In this document: in pieces, positions 1 to 9,015 of the stretch
Numbering within the stretch: the first letter of the stretch is position 1
Layout of the letters: each line of letters opens with the position of its first letter
NCBI GenBank assembly: GCA_025350695.1
Contig: JANXXI010000005.1
Coordinates: forward strand, 1-64,000
Source: Acidobacteriota bacterium
GTDB lineage: Bacteria > Acidobacteriota > Terriglobia > Bryobacterales > Bryobacteraceae
Reading direction: 5' to 3'
DNA length: 64,000 nucleotides
Made by a program: the position numbers and the translations under genes
Notes under the pieces: model-generated
What the model saw: the letters and a program-made list of their open reading frames with translations, nothing else
Told to the model about the DNA's origin: nothing
Database searches by the model: none

Positions 1-1611
1 CAACACACCTTCAAGTTTGGCTATCAATTGGCCCGCGTGGGAAACAGCGTTAAGGACGACTACACCAATGGTTTTTTCCGCATTTTCTGGGGAGATTCTT
101 TCTCCCGAGGCCCAATCAATAATGCCAAAGGAACCTACGGATATTACATCTGGGAAGATGGCGTGCGCCACGATAACAAGGTCAACAGCCGCAATCAAGG
201 ATTCTACTTCCAAGACACTTGGAGAGCAAGCCGGAAGCTGACATTGAATCTTGGCGTTCGATTTGAAAACGAATTCCTTCCTCCTTATACACCTGAAGTC
301 AACGGCAAAAAGATTGCCAATCCTGTTTCTTTCGGTTGGTCCGAAAAGATCGCTCCACGCATAGGCGCCGCCTATGACATCTTTGGCGACGGCAAATGGA
401 AACTGTCGGGCAGCTTCGGTCTCTTCTATGACGTGATGAAGTACGAATTGGCACGCGGATCTTTTGGCGGCGATTACTGGGTGAGCAACGTTTACAGGTT
501 GGACAATCCCAACGTGCTAGCTCTCGGTAAAGCTAATCCAGGCGCCGCTGGAACAAAAATCACGCAATACGACAACCGCAGCATTCCGATCAATGCCCAA
601 GGTGAATTAGAAGGTATTGATCCCAACATCAAGCCGATGTCCGAGCGCCGCTTCAACGTATCGTTGGAACATCAATTGGCAACCCGGCTTTCCGTCGGCG
701 TACGTTACACACACACGGATGTTCTGAAGGGAATTGAAGATATCGGCGTGTTGGACGCGGATGGTAACGAGAATTACTTGATTGGTAATCCAGGATTTGG
801 GGAAACAAGAAACACTAAGAGCATCTATGGCGCAAAGACACCTAACGGACAGGAATTCCTGGTTCCTAAGGCAACCCGCCAATACGATGCGGTTGAATTC
901 CGCCTCAACGGTCAGTTCAAGAAAACAAATATGATCGCATCCTATACATACAGCCGTCTCTACGGTAATTGGTCTGGGTTGGCGAATTCGGATGAATCCG
1001 GTCGTTCCGATCCAGGCGTTTCGCGCGCGTTTGACTTGCCCTACTACTACTTCGATCAAACAGGAAGCCAGAAGAATGTATTTGGCCGTTTGGCAACTGA
1101 TCGTCCTCACGAAATCAAGCTCTTCTTGAACCGTGAAGTAACAAGCAAGTTGGGAAGCACTAACTTCGGATTGAACCAGAGTGCCTTCAGTGGATCCTTG
1201 GATTCAACTTCGGTAATTTATCTCTCAGCTCCCACTTATTCGCTCGGTCGAGGTAATTTAGGCCGAACGCCTTTCTTGACTCAGACCGATCTGTCGATCG
1301 CACATTCTATTAAGCTGAACGATCGTGCTAGTATTCGTTTGGAAGCAAATGCCCTCAACATTTTCAACCAGGCCACGGTCATCGGGCGCGTCACGCAAAT
1401 CAACAGAGCCGGCGCAATTACAGAATCCGCCCTCCCTCTTAGCCAGTTCTTCAAGGGCTACGATGTGACTAAATTCGTTTTTCCTGGTAATGGTGGAGGT
1501 TCGCCTTACAATCCGATCTACGGTTTGCCTGGCGGAGACTACCGTGCGGGTGGCGCAGGCGCCTTCCAAGCTCCTCGCGACCTTCGTGTGGGAATCAGAT
1601 TGCTGTTCTAG
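1..1611 (+). CDS. TonB-dependent receptor, Oar-like, C-terminal part (5' end outside window)
   Basis: The frame is open from base 1 (His-Thr-Phe-Lys-Phe-Gly-Tyr) to the stop at 1609-1611, so this is the C-terminal ~536 residues of a longer protein. It reads as outer-membrane beta-barrel strands: alternating aromatic and polar residues, repeated 'NLGVRFENE', 'PRIGAAYD', 'FGLFYD' and 'SVGVRYTHTD' type segments, and a terminal strand ending RVGIRLLF with an aromatic last residue. This is the pattern of the Oar/carboxypeptidase-regulatory TonB receptors expanded in Solibacter-like Acidobacteriota. The role would be energy-dependent uptake of a large ligand across the outer membrane; the substrate cannot be told. 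A strong terminator follows, so transcription probably ends here. The plug and signal peptide lie upstream of the window. Confidence 0.9.
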   Translation, partial: QHTFKFGYQLARVGNSVKDDYTNGFFRIFWGDSFSRGPINNAKGTYGYYIWEDGVRHDNKVNSRNQGFYFQDTWRASRKLTLNLGVRFENEFLPPYTPEVNGKKIANPVSFGWSEKIAPRIGAAYDIFGDGKWKLSGSFGLFYDVMKYELARGSFGGDYWVSNVYRLDNPNVLALGKANPGAAGTKITQYDNRSIPINAQGELEGIDPNIKPMSERRFNVSLEHQLATRLSVGVRYTHTDVLKGIEDIGVLDADGNENYLIGNPGFGETRNTKSIYGAKTPNGQEFLVPKATRQYDAVEFRLNGQFKKTNMIASYTYSRLYGNWSGLANSDESGRSDPGVSRAFDLPYYYFDQTGSQKNVFGRLATDRPHEIKLFLNREVTSKLGSTNFGLNQSAFSGSLDSTSVIYLSAPTYSLGRGNLGRTPFLTQTDLSIAHSIKLNDRASIRLEANALNIFNQATVIGRVTQINRAGAITESALPLSQFFKGYDVTKFVFPGNGGGSPYNPIYGLPGGDYRAGGAGAFQAPRDLRVGIRLLF

Positions 1612-1631
1612 ACTTGCTGTTTTGTAGAAGG

Positions 1632-1664
1632 AAAAGGCCAACCGAAAGGTTGGCCTTTTCTTTT
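1632..1664 (+). terminator. Rho-independent terminator of the TonB receptor
   Basis: A perfect 12-bp stem (1632-1643 with 1648-1659) is closed by a GAAA tetraloop (1644-1647). The stem's own 3' arm ends in four T, followed by C and four more T. It starts 20 bases after the stop codon. Confidence 0.9.
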
Positions 1665-1901
1665 AGCCTGACTTTGGTTAATAAATGTTAATATTCGTTC
1701 CCGTGACCGCTTCCCGCTTGCAAAAACTCATAGATCGACGCTTACCATTCTGATTCTCCTCGATTTATTTATTCCGCTTTCTGGAACATACCTCCACAAG
1801 CAGTAGCCCACCCACCTTCATAGTTTCAAAAAACCCATCCTAATCAAGAACATGGAGCATTTTCTTAGATCCCATGCTAAGATCGGGTTAATTGTTGCTG
1901 C

Positions 1902-1915
1902 GACTCTTCGGAGTC
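1902..1915 (+). other. UUCG-capped hairpin in the leader of a decayed TonB receptor
   Basis: GACTC-TTCG-GAGTC forms a 5-bp stem with the very stable UUCG tetraloop, about 60 bases upstream of the ATG at 1978. The rest of 1665-1977 holds no gene I can recognise. It should contain the promoter and leader of the receptor remnant. A purine-rich run just before 1978 could be its ribosome-binding site. Confidence 0.4.
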
Positions 1916-1977
1916 CGCTGAGGGAAAGGTTCAATCCACCGACCTTCGTCCATACGGGCGGAAAAGGGAAAGGCTGT

Positions 1978-2425
1978 ATGAACCAAATAGTTAGTCTCAA
2001 ACCAGGCGCACGGGTACTGATCCCGTTCGCACTCACTCTCTCATTTTTGCCGTGCGCATTCGCCCAAGAAACCACGGCAGGTATTCAAGGCTTAGTTAAG
2101 GACCCCTCGGGAGCCGTCATTGCTGGAGCCAACGTTGAAGTTACGAGCCCAGCGCTGCTTGGAGCGCGCAAAGTCACAACCGATCAATCAGGTTGTGCTC
2201 GGATCCACTAGCCAGCTAATCAGCCCATCGCGCGCAAAACGGTTTGCCGACGATCCGGGAGTCGATTGGGGCAAAATCCTTAACGGCTATAATTACGTCG
2301 ATGCGTTAAACGGCAAGGGAGCCTTCGCCGGCTCAACTCCCCTAACGCTCGCCAGCCGCTACGGAATGTCTCAAGTATTCCAAGGCGCTCGGGTCATTCG
2401 TTTGGCAGTCCGCTTTACGTTCTAG
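1978..2425 (+). pseudogene. TonB-dependent receptor remnant: both ends kept, middle deleted
   Basis: From ATG 1978 the frame encodes a signal peptide ending in Ala-Phe-Ala-Gln and the beginning of a carboxypeptidase-regulatory domain (GIQGLVKDPSGAVIAGANVEV), stopping at 2211. A different frame, from about 2180 to 2425, encodes a normal Oar-type C-terminus (Leu-Ala-Ser-Arg-Tyr-Gly-Met ... RLAVRFTF). Intact relatives are about 1,000 residues, so nearly all of the plug and barrel is missing and the two ends are joined out of frame near 2190-2210. The remnant keeps its own leader and terminator. I infer one internal deletion. Function is lost unless the secreted N-terminal peptide has a role. Confidence 0.85.
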
Positions 2426-2442
2426 TAGTCTCGCGACACGCG

Positions 2443-2470
2443 AAAGGGGCCGGGCAACCGGTCCCTTTTT
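2443..2470 (+). terminator. Rho-independent terminator of the receptor remnant
   Basis: An 11-bp stem (2443-2453 with 2458-2468, one G-U pair) is closed by a GCAA tetraloop, and T residues follow. Like the terminator at 1632 it uses a GNRA loop. Confidence 0.85.
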
Positions 2471-2505
2471 GTATTCCTCCTCCACCTGCGCTACCATGTC
2501 CCGGA

Positions 2506-4716
2506 ATGCCCGTTTTCCGCAGAGCCGCAGCACCGTTCCTTCTCCTCCTCATCACCATTTGCTTTTACTGGAAACTCACCGGCACAACACAGTACAGCTG
2601 GCTCGATTCATCCGACCTGGCTAATCAAGTGCTTCCCTGGTGGAGCGAGCAGGCGCGGCAATGGCACGCCGGTTCATTCCCAGCCTGGGACCCTCACCTG
2701 TGGGGCGGTCAACCTCTTTTAGGGCAAGCGCAGCCCGGCGCGGCCTATCCCCTGAACTGGCTTTTGTTCTTGACTAAACTCAAGGACGGTCAACTGCGGC
2801 CGTTCTACTTAAGCGCCTACTTTGTTCTGATCCACTTCATCGCCGCGCTGAACTGCTTCCTCCTTTGCCGTTACCTGAAACGCTCAAGGACAGCTTCCCT
2901 CCTCGCCGGATGTCTCTTCGCCTTCGGTGGCTTCGTCGGCAATACCGATTGGCCGCAAATGCTCAATGGGGCCATCTGGGCTCCTCTGGTCTTCCTATTC
3001 CTGTTGCGCGCAAACGCCGGGGTGCAGCCGCTGTTCAGCGCCGCATGCTCCGGCTGCTTCCTGGGTCTTTCCTGGCTCTCCGGACATCATCAGGTTCCGA
3101 TCTTCATCACCTACGCCGCCGGGGCTTCCTGGCTTTATTTCCTCTTTCGGGAAAGGCGCCTGAACTGGACCGTCGCGAGACTGGCTGCTATATTCCTGCT
3201 GTTCTTCATCGCCTCGGCCGGCCCCCAAATCTTCCCGGCCTTTGAATACGGCAAGACTGCGAAGCGGTGGGTAGGCTCAGAGCAGGACCCAATCGATTGG
3301 ACCACGCCCGTGCCTTACTATGTGCATCGCACTTATAGCTTTGGTCCGGCCTCACTGCTCGGCATACTTATCCCCGGCATTCACCGTCATACTTCTCCTC
3401 TGCTGGGTGTCACCGGGTTCACGGCGGCGCTGCTAGGGCTGGCCCTTTGCTGGCGTTCCGACTTTCGCGTTCGTCTGTTCGCTTGCGTTGGCCTTGGCGG
3501 TATTCTGATGGCCCTTGGCGGCAACAGCCTGCTTCACGGAATGCTTTATTCTTGGGCGCCAATGTTCGAAAAAGCTCGTTCCCCGAACATGGCCGTTGTC
3601 TTGTTCGGATTTGCCGGCTCCGTTTTGGCGGCCTTCGGGTTTGACGCGGCCACCGGCGTCGAAAGCCCCTTGCGCGATCTGTGGACCCGCCGCGCTATCT
3701 GGAGCAACACCATCTTCGCAATACTGCTATTGCTGGCCTTCGGCGCTTGGGGAATGTTTCGAGGCTTCGATGCGGGCCCCGACGACCGACCCCTAATTTC
3801 CGCCATGATAGCTTTGCTGGTGGCGGCCGCGCTAGTTGGCTTCCGCAACGGGTCAATCGGCCGGGTTGCGCTGGGGGCCGGGTCGATCCTTTTTGCTCTA
3901 ACCGAGTTGGGCAATGAGGCGCCGTTTGGCATGCCCCACCAATCGGAACCCAAGCGTCAATCGCAACTGGCTCCGCTGTCCGCCCATAACGACATCGCTC
4001 AATTTCTGAAGAAAGAGCCGCAACCCGTTCGCATAAATGTGGACGATCAGCTCATTCCTTATAACTTCGGCGATTGGCACGGCATTGACCAAATGGGCGG
4101 ATATCTGGCCAGCATCACTAGCAACTTAACAAGGCTGGACCTCAACAGCCCCCACGCCCGCCAGCTTTTCGCGGTCACTCATTCCGTGGGAAAGGCGCCA
4201 ATCGAACCGGATTGGAAGCTTGTTTTCACAGGCTCGTCGGGCATCAATGTATATCGTAACCCGCATCGTAACCCTCGAGCTTGGACCGTGCACAAGGTCA
4301 TGCCCTTGGATAAAGAGGGAGATGCAAAGCATGTTCTGAACCATCCCGATATGGATGTTTCTACCCTTGCCTTTGTGATCGGTAAGCCTCTGAATGTTCC
4401 CCCAGGCGGCGTATGTGGTTTGGATACTACTACGATTGAAAACTACGAACCGACCCGGGTGGTGGTGGATGCTCAGCTGGGCTGTGGGGGGTTGTTGGTA
4501 TTAGCCGATACCTATTTCCCAGGTTGGGAGGTCAAGGTGGACGGGAAAAGCGAGCAGGTTCTGGAAGTTTACGGCGCAGTACGCGGAGTTGTCCTGGGGG
4601 CAGGCAAGCATCGAGTGGAATTCAGCTATCAAAGCAGTGCTATTCGCTTTGGCGCTATCAGTTGCGTCGGTTCCTGCCTTGCGCTTGTCGCACTCTTTCT
4701 ATTCTCAACAAAATAA
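2506..4716 (+). CDS. YfhO-family multispanning membrane protein
   Basis: 736 residues. The N-terminal ~500 are a series of about a dozen hydrophobic segments. The first extracytoplasmic loop has the layout usual for YfhO/GT-C proteins (Trp-Leu-Asp-Ser-Ser-Asp near 33-38, then Trp-Asp-Pro-His-Leu-Trp-Gly-Gly near 65-72). The last ~200 residues form a soluble domain ending in the YfhO-typical 'TYFPGWEVKVDG' and 'HRVEFSYQSS' segments before a final membrane helix. Family members are thought to move sugars from lipid carriers onto cell-surface polymers or proteins; the substrate here is unknown. The ATG at 2506 follows the preceding terminator closely and no strong Shine-Dalgarno is visible. Confidence 0.8.
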   Translation: MPVFRRAAAPFLLLLITICFYWKLTGTTQYSWLDSSDLANQVLPWWSEQARQWHAGSFPAWDPHLWGGQPLLGQAQPGAAYPLNWLLFLTKLKDGQLRPFYLSAYFVLIHFIAALNCFLLCRYLKRSRTASLLAGCLFAFGGFVGNTDWPQMLNGAIWAPLVFLFLLRANAGVQPLFSAACSGCFLGLSWLSGHHQVPIFITYAAGASWLYFLFRERRLNWTVARLAAIFLLFFIASAGPQIFPAFEYGKTAKRWVGSEQDPIDWTTPVPYYVHRTYSFGPASLLGILIPGIHRHTSPLLGVTGFTAALLGLALCWRSDFRVRLFACVGLGGILMALGGNSLLHGMLYSWAPMFEKARSPNMAVVLFGFAGSVLAAFGFDAATGVESPLRDLWTRRAIWSNTIFAILLLLAFGAWGMFRGFDAGPDDRPLISAMIALLVAAALVGFRNGSIGRVALGAGSILFALTELGNEAPFGMPHQSEPKRQSQLAPLSAHNDIAQFLKKEPQPVRINVDDQLIPYNFGDWHGIDQMGGYLASITSNLTRLDLNSPHARQLFAVTHSVGKAPIEPDWKLVFTGSSGINVYRNPHRNPRAWTVHKVMPLDKEGDAKHVLNHPDMDVSTLAFVIGKPLNVPPGGVCGLDTTTIENYEPTRVVVDAQLGCGGLLVLADTYFPGWEVKVDGKSEQVLEVYGAVRGVVLGAGKHRVEFSYQSSAIRFGAISCVGSCLALVALFLFSTK

Positions 4717-4732
4717 GGGGAAACTGCAAGTC

Positions 4733-4770
4733 TTGACATATAGACACATAAACTGGTATGTCTAGACATA
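4733..4770 (+). promoter_or_regulatory. Promoter and palindromic operator of the RHH/PIN toxin-antitoxin operon
   Basis: TTGACA at 4733-4738 is a consensus -35 box. A weak -10 (TATGTC, 4757-4762) lies 18 bases on. A perfect 14-bp palindrome, TATGTCTAGACATA (4757-4770), covers that -10 and ends six bases before the antitoxin ATG. A related half-site sequence, GACACATA, lies just upstream. The position fits autorepression by the ribbon-helix-helix antitoxin. The leader would be very short. Confidence 0.65.
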
Positions 4771-4776
4771 GTACGT

Positions 4777-5043
4777 ATGAAACCCGATGCGCAGAACAGA
4801 ACCACGGTCCGGCTTCCAGAATCGTTAATGATTCTGGTGAAATCCGAGGCTACCCGAACGGGCAAGACGGTCACCACCCTGATTGAGGAAGGCTTGCGCT
4901 TAGTGCTTGCGCAAACGCACAAAGGGTTGTCTGAGCGGTCTCGTTATACCTTCCACCGAAATACTGAAGGTGCTCTTCCGCAATCGGGCGTAAACATGAA
5001 CAACAGCGCCAACCTAGCCGAAGCTCTGGAACGGCAACGATGA
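4777..5043 (+). CDS. Ribbon-helix-helix (CopG-type) antitoxin
   Basis: 88 residues. Residues ~8-45 fit the RHH fold: a strand with Arg-Thr-Thr-Val-Arg-Leu, then two helices (ESLMILVKSEATRTGKTVTTLIEEGLRLVL). The C-terminal ~40 residues are polar, as in antitoxin tails that wrap a toxin. The stop overlaps the toxin start by ATGA at 5040-5043, indicating translational coupling. The DNA-binding strand probably recognises the palindrome just upstream of the gene. Expected role: neutralise the PIN toxin and repress the operon. RHH class is clear; pairing rests on the overlap. Confidence 0.8.
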   Translation: MKPDAQNRTTVRLPESLMILVKSEATRTGKTVTTLIEEGLRLVLAQTHKGLSERSRYTFHRNTEGALPQSGVNMNNSANLAEALERQR

Positions 5044-5465
5044 TTCTGCCGGATCTCCCCGTCCTGCTTTACGCTTTCAACGATACCGCGCCCGGATACG
5101 CCCGTTATGGAGCATGGCTCGATGGAGTATTGAACGGCGACCAACCTTATGGCATCTCGCCGGTAATTCTTAGCAATTTGGTGCGCACGGCCACTAGCAG
5201 GTCCATTTATTCGCGCCCCGCCCAGCTTGAGGAGGCGCTGCAATTCTGCAATGACGTGATGGCTCCGGAACGCTGCCAAATCGTAACGCCGGGGCCTCGT
5301 CATTGGTCAATTTTTCAGGATTTGTGCTTGAAGTCTCGCGCACAAGGCAATCAGGTTGCTGACGCTTGGCTTGCTGCCCTGGCTATCGAATGGGGATGTG
5401 AATGGGTAACCACAAATTCGGACTTCGGACGTTTCCCAGGCTTGCGTTGGCGTCCGCCGTTTTAA
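5040..5465 (+). CDS. PIN-domain ribonuclease toxin (VapC family)
   Basis: 141 residues, normal for VapC. It begins with Pro-Asp5 of the PIN fold. It keeps Asp108 (Gln-Val-Ala-Asp-Ala-Trp) and Asp128 (Thr-Asn-Ser-Asp-Phe), which with Asp5 would bind the catalytic Mg2+. The PIN acidic residue usually found in the second helix is Asn46 (Ile-Leu-Ser-Asn-Leu); some VapC subfamilies with the same 'PGPRHW' and 'FPGLRWR' motifs also lack it, so this need not mean inactivity. It would cleave RNA when free of the antitoxin encoded immediately upstream. A strong terminator follows. Confidence 0.85.
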   Translation: MILPDLPVLLYAFNDTAPGYARYGAWLDGVLNGDQPYGISPVILSNLVRTATSRSIYSRPAQLEEALQFCNDVMAPERCQIVTPGPRHWSIFQDLCLKSRAQGNQVADAWLAALAIEWGCEWVTTNSDFGRFPGLRWRPPF

Positions 5466-5471
5466 ATGAGG

Positions 5472-5512
5472 CGCGGCCCCGGTTCAAACTATCGAACTGG
5501 GGCCGCGTTTTT
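5472..5512 (+). terminator. Terminator between the toxin-antitoxin operon and the pyrophosphatase gene
   Basis: A 14-bp stem (5472-5485 with 5494-5507, one G-U pair) with an 8-base loop is followed by five T. It stops rightward transcription before the converging gene at 5520. It could also act partly from the other strand. Confidence 0.9.
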
Positions 5513-5519
5513 CGTAAAC

Positions 5520-8006
5520 CTACTTTTTGCCTGACTCGATCCTCATGCCGTAGAACGAACGGTGGACGAAGAACATCGAGATTGCCAGAAACAATACCGC
5601 AAGCCCCGTGCTGAACGATGCGCCTTGGTCCTCAGTCAACTTCACCGCGAGTTCAACCGCAAGCAAACCAAACAACGTGGTGAACTTGATGATCGGATTC
5701 AGCGCCACCGACGAAGTATCCTTGAACGGATCGCCCACCGTATCGCCAACTACCGTGGCGGCATGTAGATCGGTGCCTTTGGCCTTCAATTCGGTTTCCA
5801 CAATTTTCTTTGCGTTATCCCACGCCCCACCGGCATTGGCCATGAAGATGGCTTGATACAGACCGAACAACGCGATGGAGATTAAATAGCCAATGAAGAA
5901 GTACGGCTCAAGAAAGGCAAATCCAAGCGTTGAGAAGAACACCGTAAGGAAGATATTCACCATGCCCTTTTGGGCGTACTGCGTACAGATCTCCACCACC
6001 TTCTTTGAGTCTTCAATACTCGCCTTAGCCTCTCCGCCTTTATCCAATTTGATGTTGGCTTTGATGAACTCCACCGCCCGGTAGGCACCGGTTGTCACCG
6101 CTTGGATGGACGCGCCGGTGAACCAGTAGATCACCGCGCCGCCGGCGATCAGCCCCAACAAGAACGGCGGATACAGAATGGAAAGGTTGTTGATCAAGGT
6201 AGGATCCAAACCCTTGGTTAAATTCATCACGATCGAGAAAATCATGGTGGTTGCGCCCACCACCGCCGTTCCGATCAGTACCGGTTTAGCCGTGGCTTTG
6301 AACGTATTACCCGCTCCATCATTCTCCTCAAGATGCTGCTTCGCCAATTCAAACTTCGGCTCGAAGCCGAACTTTTCCTTGATCTCCTGCTTGATGTTCT
6401 TCACCGATTCGATCATCGAAAGTTCGTACACCGACTGCGCGTTATCCGTCACCGGTCCGTAGGAATCGACGGCGATAGTCACAGGGCCCATGCCAAGGAA
6501 TCCGAACGCCACCAGACCAAATGCGAACACCGCCGGAGCCTTCATCAAACCGCCCATGCCCATCGAAGAAATGTAATAGGCAACGCCCATCAACGACAGA
6601 ATCGCCATGCCCAACCAGTAGGCGCTGAAATTGCCGGCCACCAAGCCCGACAAGATATTCAGCGAAGCCCCGCCTTCCCTTGATGATGTAACCACTTCCC
6701 GCACGTGCGACGATTCGGTTGAGGTGAACACCTTCACTAGTTCGGGAATGATAGCGCCTGCCAGCGTTCCGCAAGTGATTACGGTCGATAGTTTCCACCA
6801 TAGCGTGGGATCGCCGCCAAGGTCGGGAATCATCACGCTGGAAAGTATGTAGGTTAAAACTACCGAGACAATCGAAGTCAGCCAAACCAGCGTGGTTAAA
6901 GGCGCTTCAAAATTCATCTTGTCCACGTTCTGATATTTAGCCTTGGCCATCGCTTCATTGACGAAGTAGGAAAGGCCGCTGGCCACCACCATCATCACGC
7001 GCATCATGAAAATCCAAACCAGCAACTGAATCTTCACCGCATCGCTGTTCACGGCTAACAGAATAAAGCTGATCAATGCAACACCCGTCACGCCGTAAGT
7101 TTCAAAACCATCAGCGGAAGGGCCAACCGAATCGCCGGCGTTATCGCCCACGCAATCGGCAATCACGCCAGGGTTGCGCGCGTCGTCTTCCTTGATGCCG
7201 AAGACAATTTTCATCAAGTCAGCGCCGATATCCGCAATCTTGGTGAAGATGCCGCCGGCCACGCGTAGCGCCGATGCGCCCAGCGATTCGCCAATAGCGA
7301 AACCGATGAAACAAGCGCCTGCGAAATCGCCAGGCACGAACAGCAGAATGAATAGCATCAGCAGCAATTCAACCGAGATCAGCAACATGCCGATGCTCAT
7401 ACCGGCTTGCAGCGGAATGGCGTAGCAAGGGAATGGCTTGCCTCGCAGGCTGGCGAATGCGCAGCGTGAATTGGCGAATGTGTTCACACGAATGCCAAAC
7501 CATGCAACGCCGAAGCTTCCGGCAATGCCGATCAGGCTGAACAACACGATGACGCAAACTTTCAACAGATCCATGCCTTGCAGAACCAGGAAATAGAAAA
7601 CAATAATGGACCCGATGAGCGCTTCAAGAACGAGCAAGAATCTGCCCTGAGTTAACAGATACGTCTTGCAGGTTTCGTAAATCAGTTCAGAGATTTCGAG
7701 CATCGAGCTGTGCACCGGCAAGTTTTCCAGGCGCTTATACATCATTAATCCAAACAGCAGACCAGCAGCGGCCACAACCAGACCAATCATCAATAGGGAC
7801 CGGCCATCCACGCCGCCAAAAAACTTAGCTTGGCTCAAATCAGGCAAGATCAGATTCGCTTCGCCGCCGCCGCGGTGTGCTTGGGCGGAGGCGGGTATCC
7901 CCGACAAGGCCAACATCACAGGCAGAATCAAGGTCAAAAGCACGCGTCGGAAAGGTAGAAACGCGGGTACCGTATTCCTGGCTTCGACGCGGAAGTTTTT
8001 ATTCAT
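5520..8006 (-). CDS. hppA: Membrane-bound ion-translocating pyrophosphatase
   Basis: 828 residues with about 16 membrane segments. Catalytic motifs are intact: DIGADLMK (259-266), EDDARNPG (273-280) and DCVGDNAGD (284-292). The enzyme hydrolyses cytosolic pyrophosphate and pumps H+ and/or Na+ outward. Lys570 in GNTFKA is the position where lysine marks the K+-independent subclass, while K+-dependent enzymes have alanine, so I infer K+ independence. H+ versus Na+ specificity cannot be read here. The N-terminus has an extra hydrophobic segment with Ala-Ser-Ala-Gln, like a signal peptide, and then a Gly/His-rich linker. GGAGG stands upstream of the ATG (plus-strand 8010-8014). Monocistronic, converging on the terminator at 5472. 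Confidence 0.95.
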   Translation of the reverse strand: MNKNFRVEARNTVPAFLPFRRVLLTLILPVMLALSGIPASAQAHRGGGEANLILPDLSQAKFFGGVDGRSLLMIGLVVAAAGLLFGLMMYKRLENLPVHSSMLEISELIYETCKTYLLTQGRFLLVLEALIGSIIVFYFLVLQGMDLLKVCVIVLFSLIGIAGSFGVAWFGIRVNTFANSRCAFASLRGKPFPCYAIPLQAGMSIGMLLISVELLLMLFILLFVPGDFAGACFIGFAIGESLGASALRVAGGIFTKIADIGADLMKIVFGIKEDDARNPGVIADCVGDNAGDSVGPSADGFETYGVTGVALISFILLAVNSDAVKIQLLVWIFMMRVMMVVASGLSYFVNEAMAKAKYQNVDKMNFEAPLTTLVWLTSIVSVVLTYILSSVMIPDLGGDPTLWWKLSTVITCGTLAGAIIPELVKVFTSTESSHVREVVTSSREGGASLNILSGLVAGNFSAYWLGMAILSLMGVAYYISSMGMGGLMKAPAVFAFGLVAFGFLGMGPVTIAVDSYGPVTDNAQSVYELSMIESVKNIKQEIKEKFGFEPKFELAKQHLEENDGAGNTFKATAKPVLIGTAVVGATTMIFSIVMNLTKGLDPTLINNLSILYPPFLLGLIAGGAVIYWFTGASIQAVTTGAYRAVEFIKANIKLDKGGEAKASIEDSKKVVEICTQYAQKGMVNIFLTVFFSTLGFAFLEPYFFIGYLISIALFGLYQAIFMANAGGAWDNAKKIVETELKAKGTDLHAATVVGDTVGDPFKDTSSVALNPIIKFTTLFGLLAVELAVKLTEDQGASFSTGLAVLFLAISMFFVHRSFYGMRIESGKK

Positions 8007-8742
8007 TCGGTAAATCCCTCCAAGGACAATCCGGCCCAGCTTGGTAAGGGGCCAACGCTATAAGGTATCAAGTTAACCTAGCCGTAATCAAATGCTGTTC
8101 CGGTTGATGTGGTCTGCGATTCCGTAACCAGAGAGCATGGCTAGATCAAATGACCTTTGGAGGAGAGTTTCAGATGTTCGTGGTGGAAATGAATGCAGCA
8201 GTGTGTCCCGTGAGCAAGGAAAGACTGGAATTTTGCGGAGGAAGTCGTTCAGGGTCCAACTTCTCCCTCTCTTCTTTCATTTCGCCATGCGTTGTTGCGC
8301 TAACGGATATGCCCCTTCATTTAAATAGGAACGTCGAGATATATTTCGCTTCAGCGAATCCATCTTGAACAGAAATCGCGAAAGGTGCGTAATATTTACG
8401 TGGTAACCAGACAACTACTTTATTATCGTGGTCGCCTTGCTAGTAAATTTTCCCGATTGGCTTCACGGACAGTACCCCTGAGCACTCACGAAAAAGGAAC
8501 GACTTAGAGATGCGATTATGACTCGCCAATGGCTTGGAGTAAACAGGGCACTTACCTTTTTCCGGTTCGGCTTCATAAGTAATTAGTTACTGTGATCTCC
8601 CAATAAATTGGTGCAGACCGAGTAAGTCAATGCCTTGGGAGCGCCAACCAATGAATTATTTGCAAAGCGAAGCGTTCGTTTGGCCAGCGGACTACTCTAA
8701 TACTCAGTATTAAAGTCGATCATCCGAGCTATCAGCCAGTGG

Positions 8743-8762
8743 AAGTAAGTAAGTAAGTAAGT
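8743..8762 (+). repeat. (AAGT)5 tetranucleotide microsatellite
   Basis: Five perfect tandem AAGT units in non-coding DNA. No adjacent gene depends on its length. Confidence 0.85.
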
Positions 8763-8790
8763 ACAAAAGTGGCCTATGATTCAATTAACA

Positions 8791-9000
8791 CTAACATTCC
8801 TTGTCTGAATCGGGTTTTACGGGAAGGATCAGCAGTGCCGGCGTTTCTGGGAGCGCGCGATGGAGTATCGCGACGGATTTCCAAGGAGCAGGCGCAATAA
8901 CCTCAACCGATCCTGGCGCCGACAGATAGAGTGCGAATCCGCCAATAGCATGCACGCTGCCTTGGGCGTTAGATAGGGTATACACAAACTCAACAGACTG
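8791..9000 (-). pseudogene. Possible C-terminal remnant of a secreted protein
   Basis: Just after an in-frame TGA at 9001-9003 the minus strand reads about 69 residues of plausible secreted beta-rich sequence (Val-Glu-Phe-Val-Tyr-Thr-Leu-Ser-Asn-Ala, then Gly-Gly-Phe-Ala-Leu-Tyr-Leu-Ser-Ala) to a stop. GTG at 8983-8985 could start translation, but there is no signal peptide or ribosome-binding site. I read it as the end of a decayed gene. The family is not recognised and it may be chance. Confidence 0.25.
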
Positions 9001-9015
9001 TCAGGCGGTAAGCAA

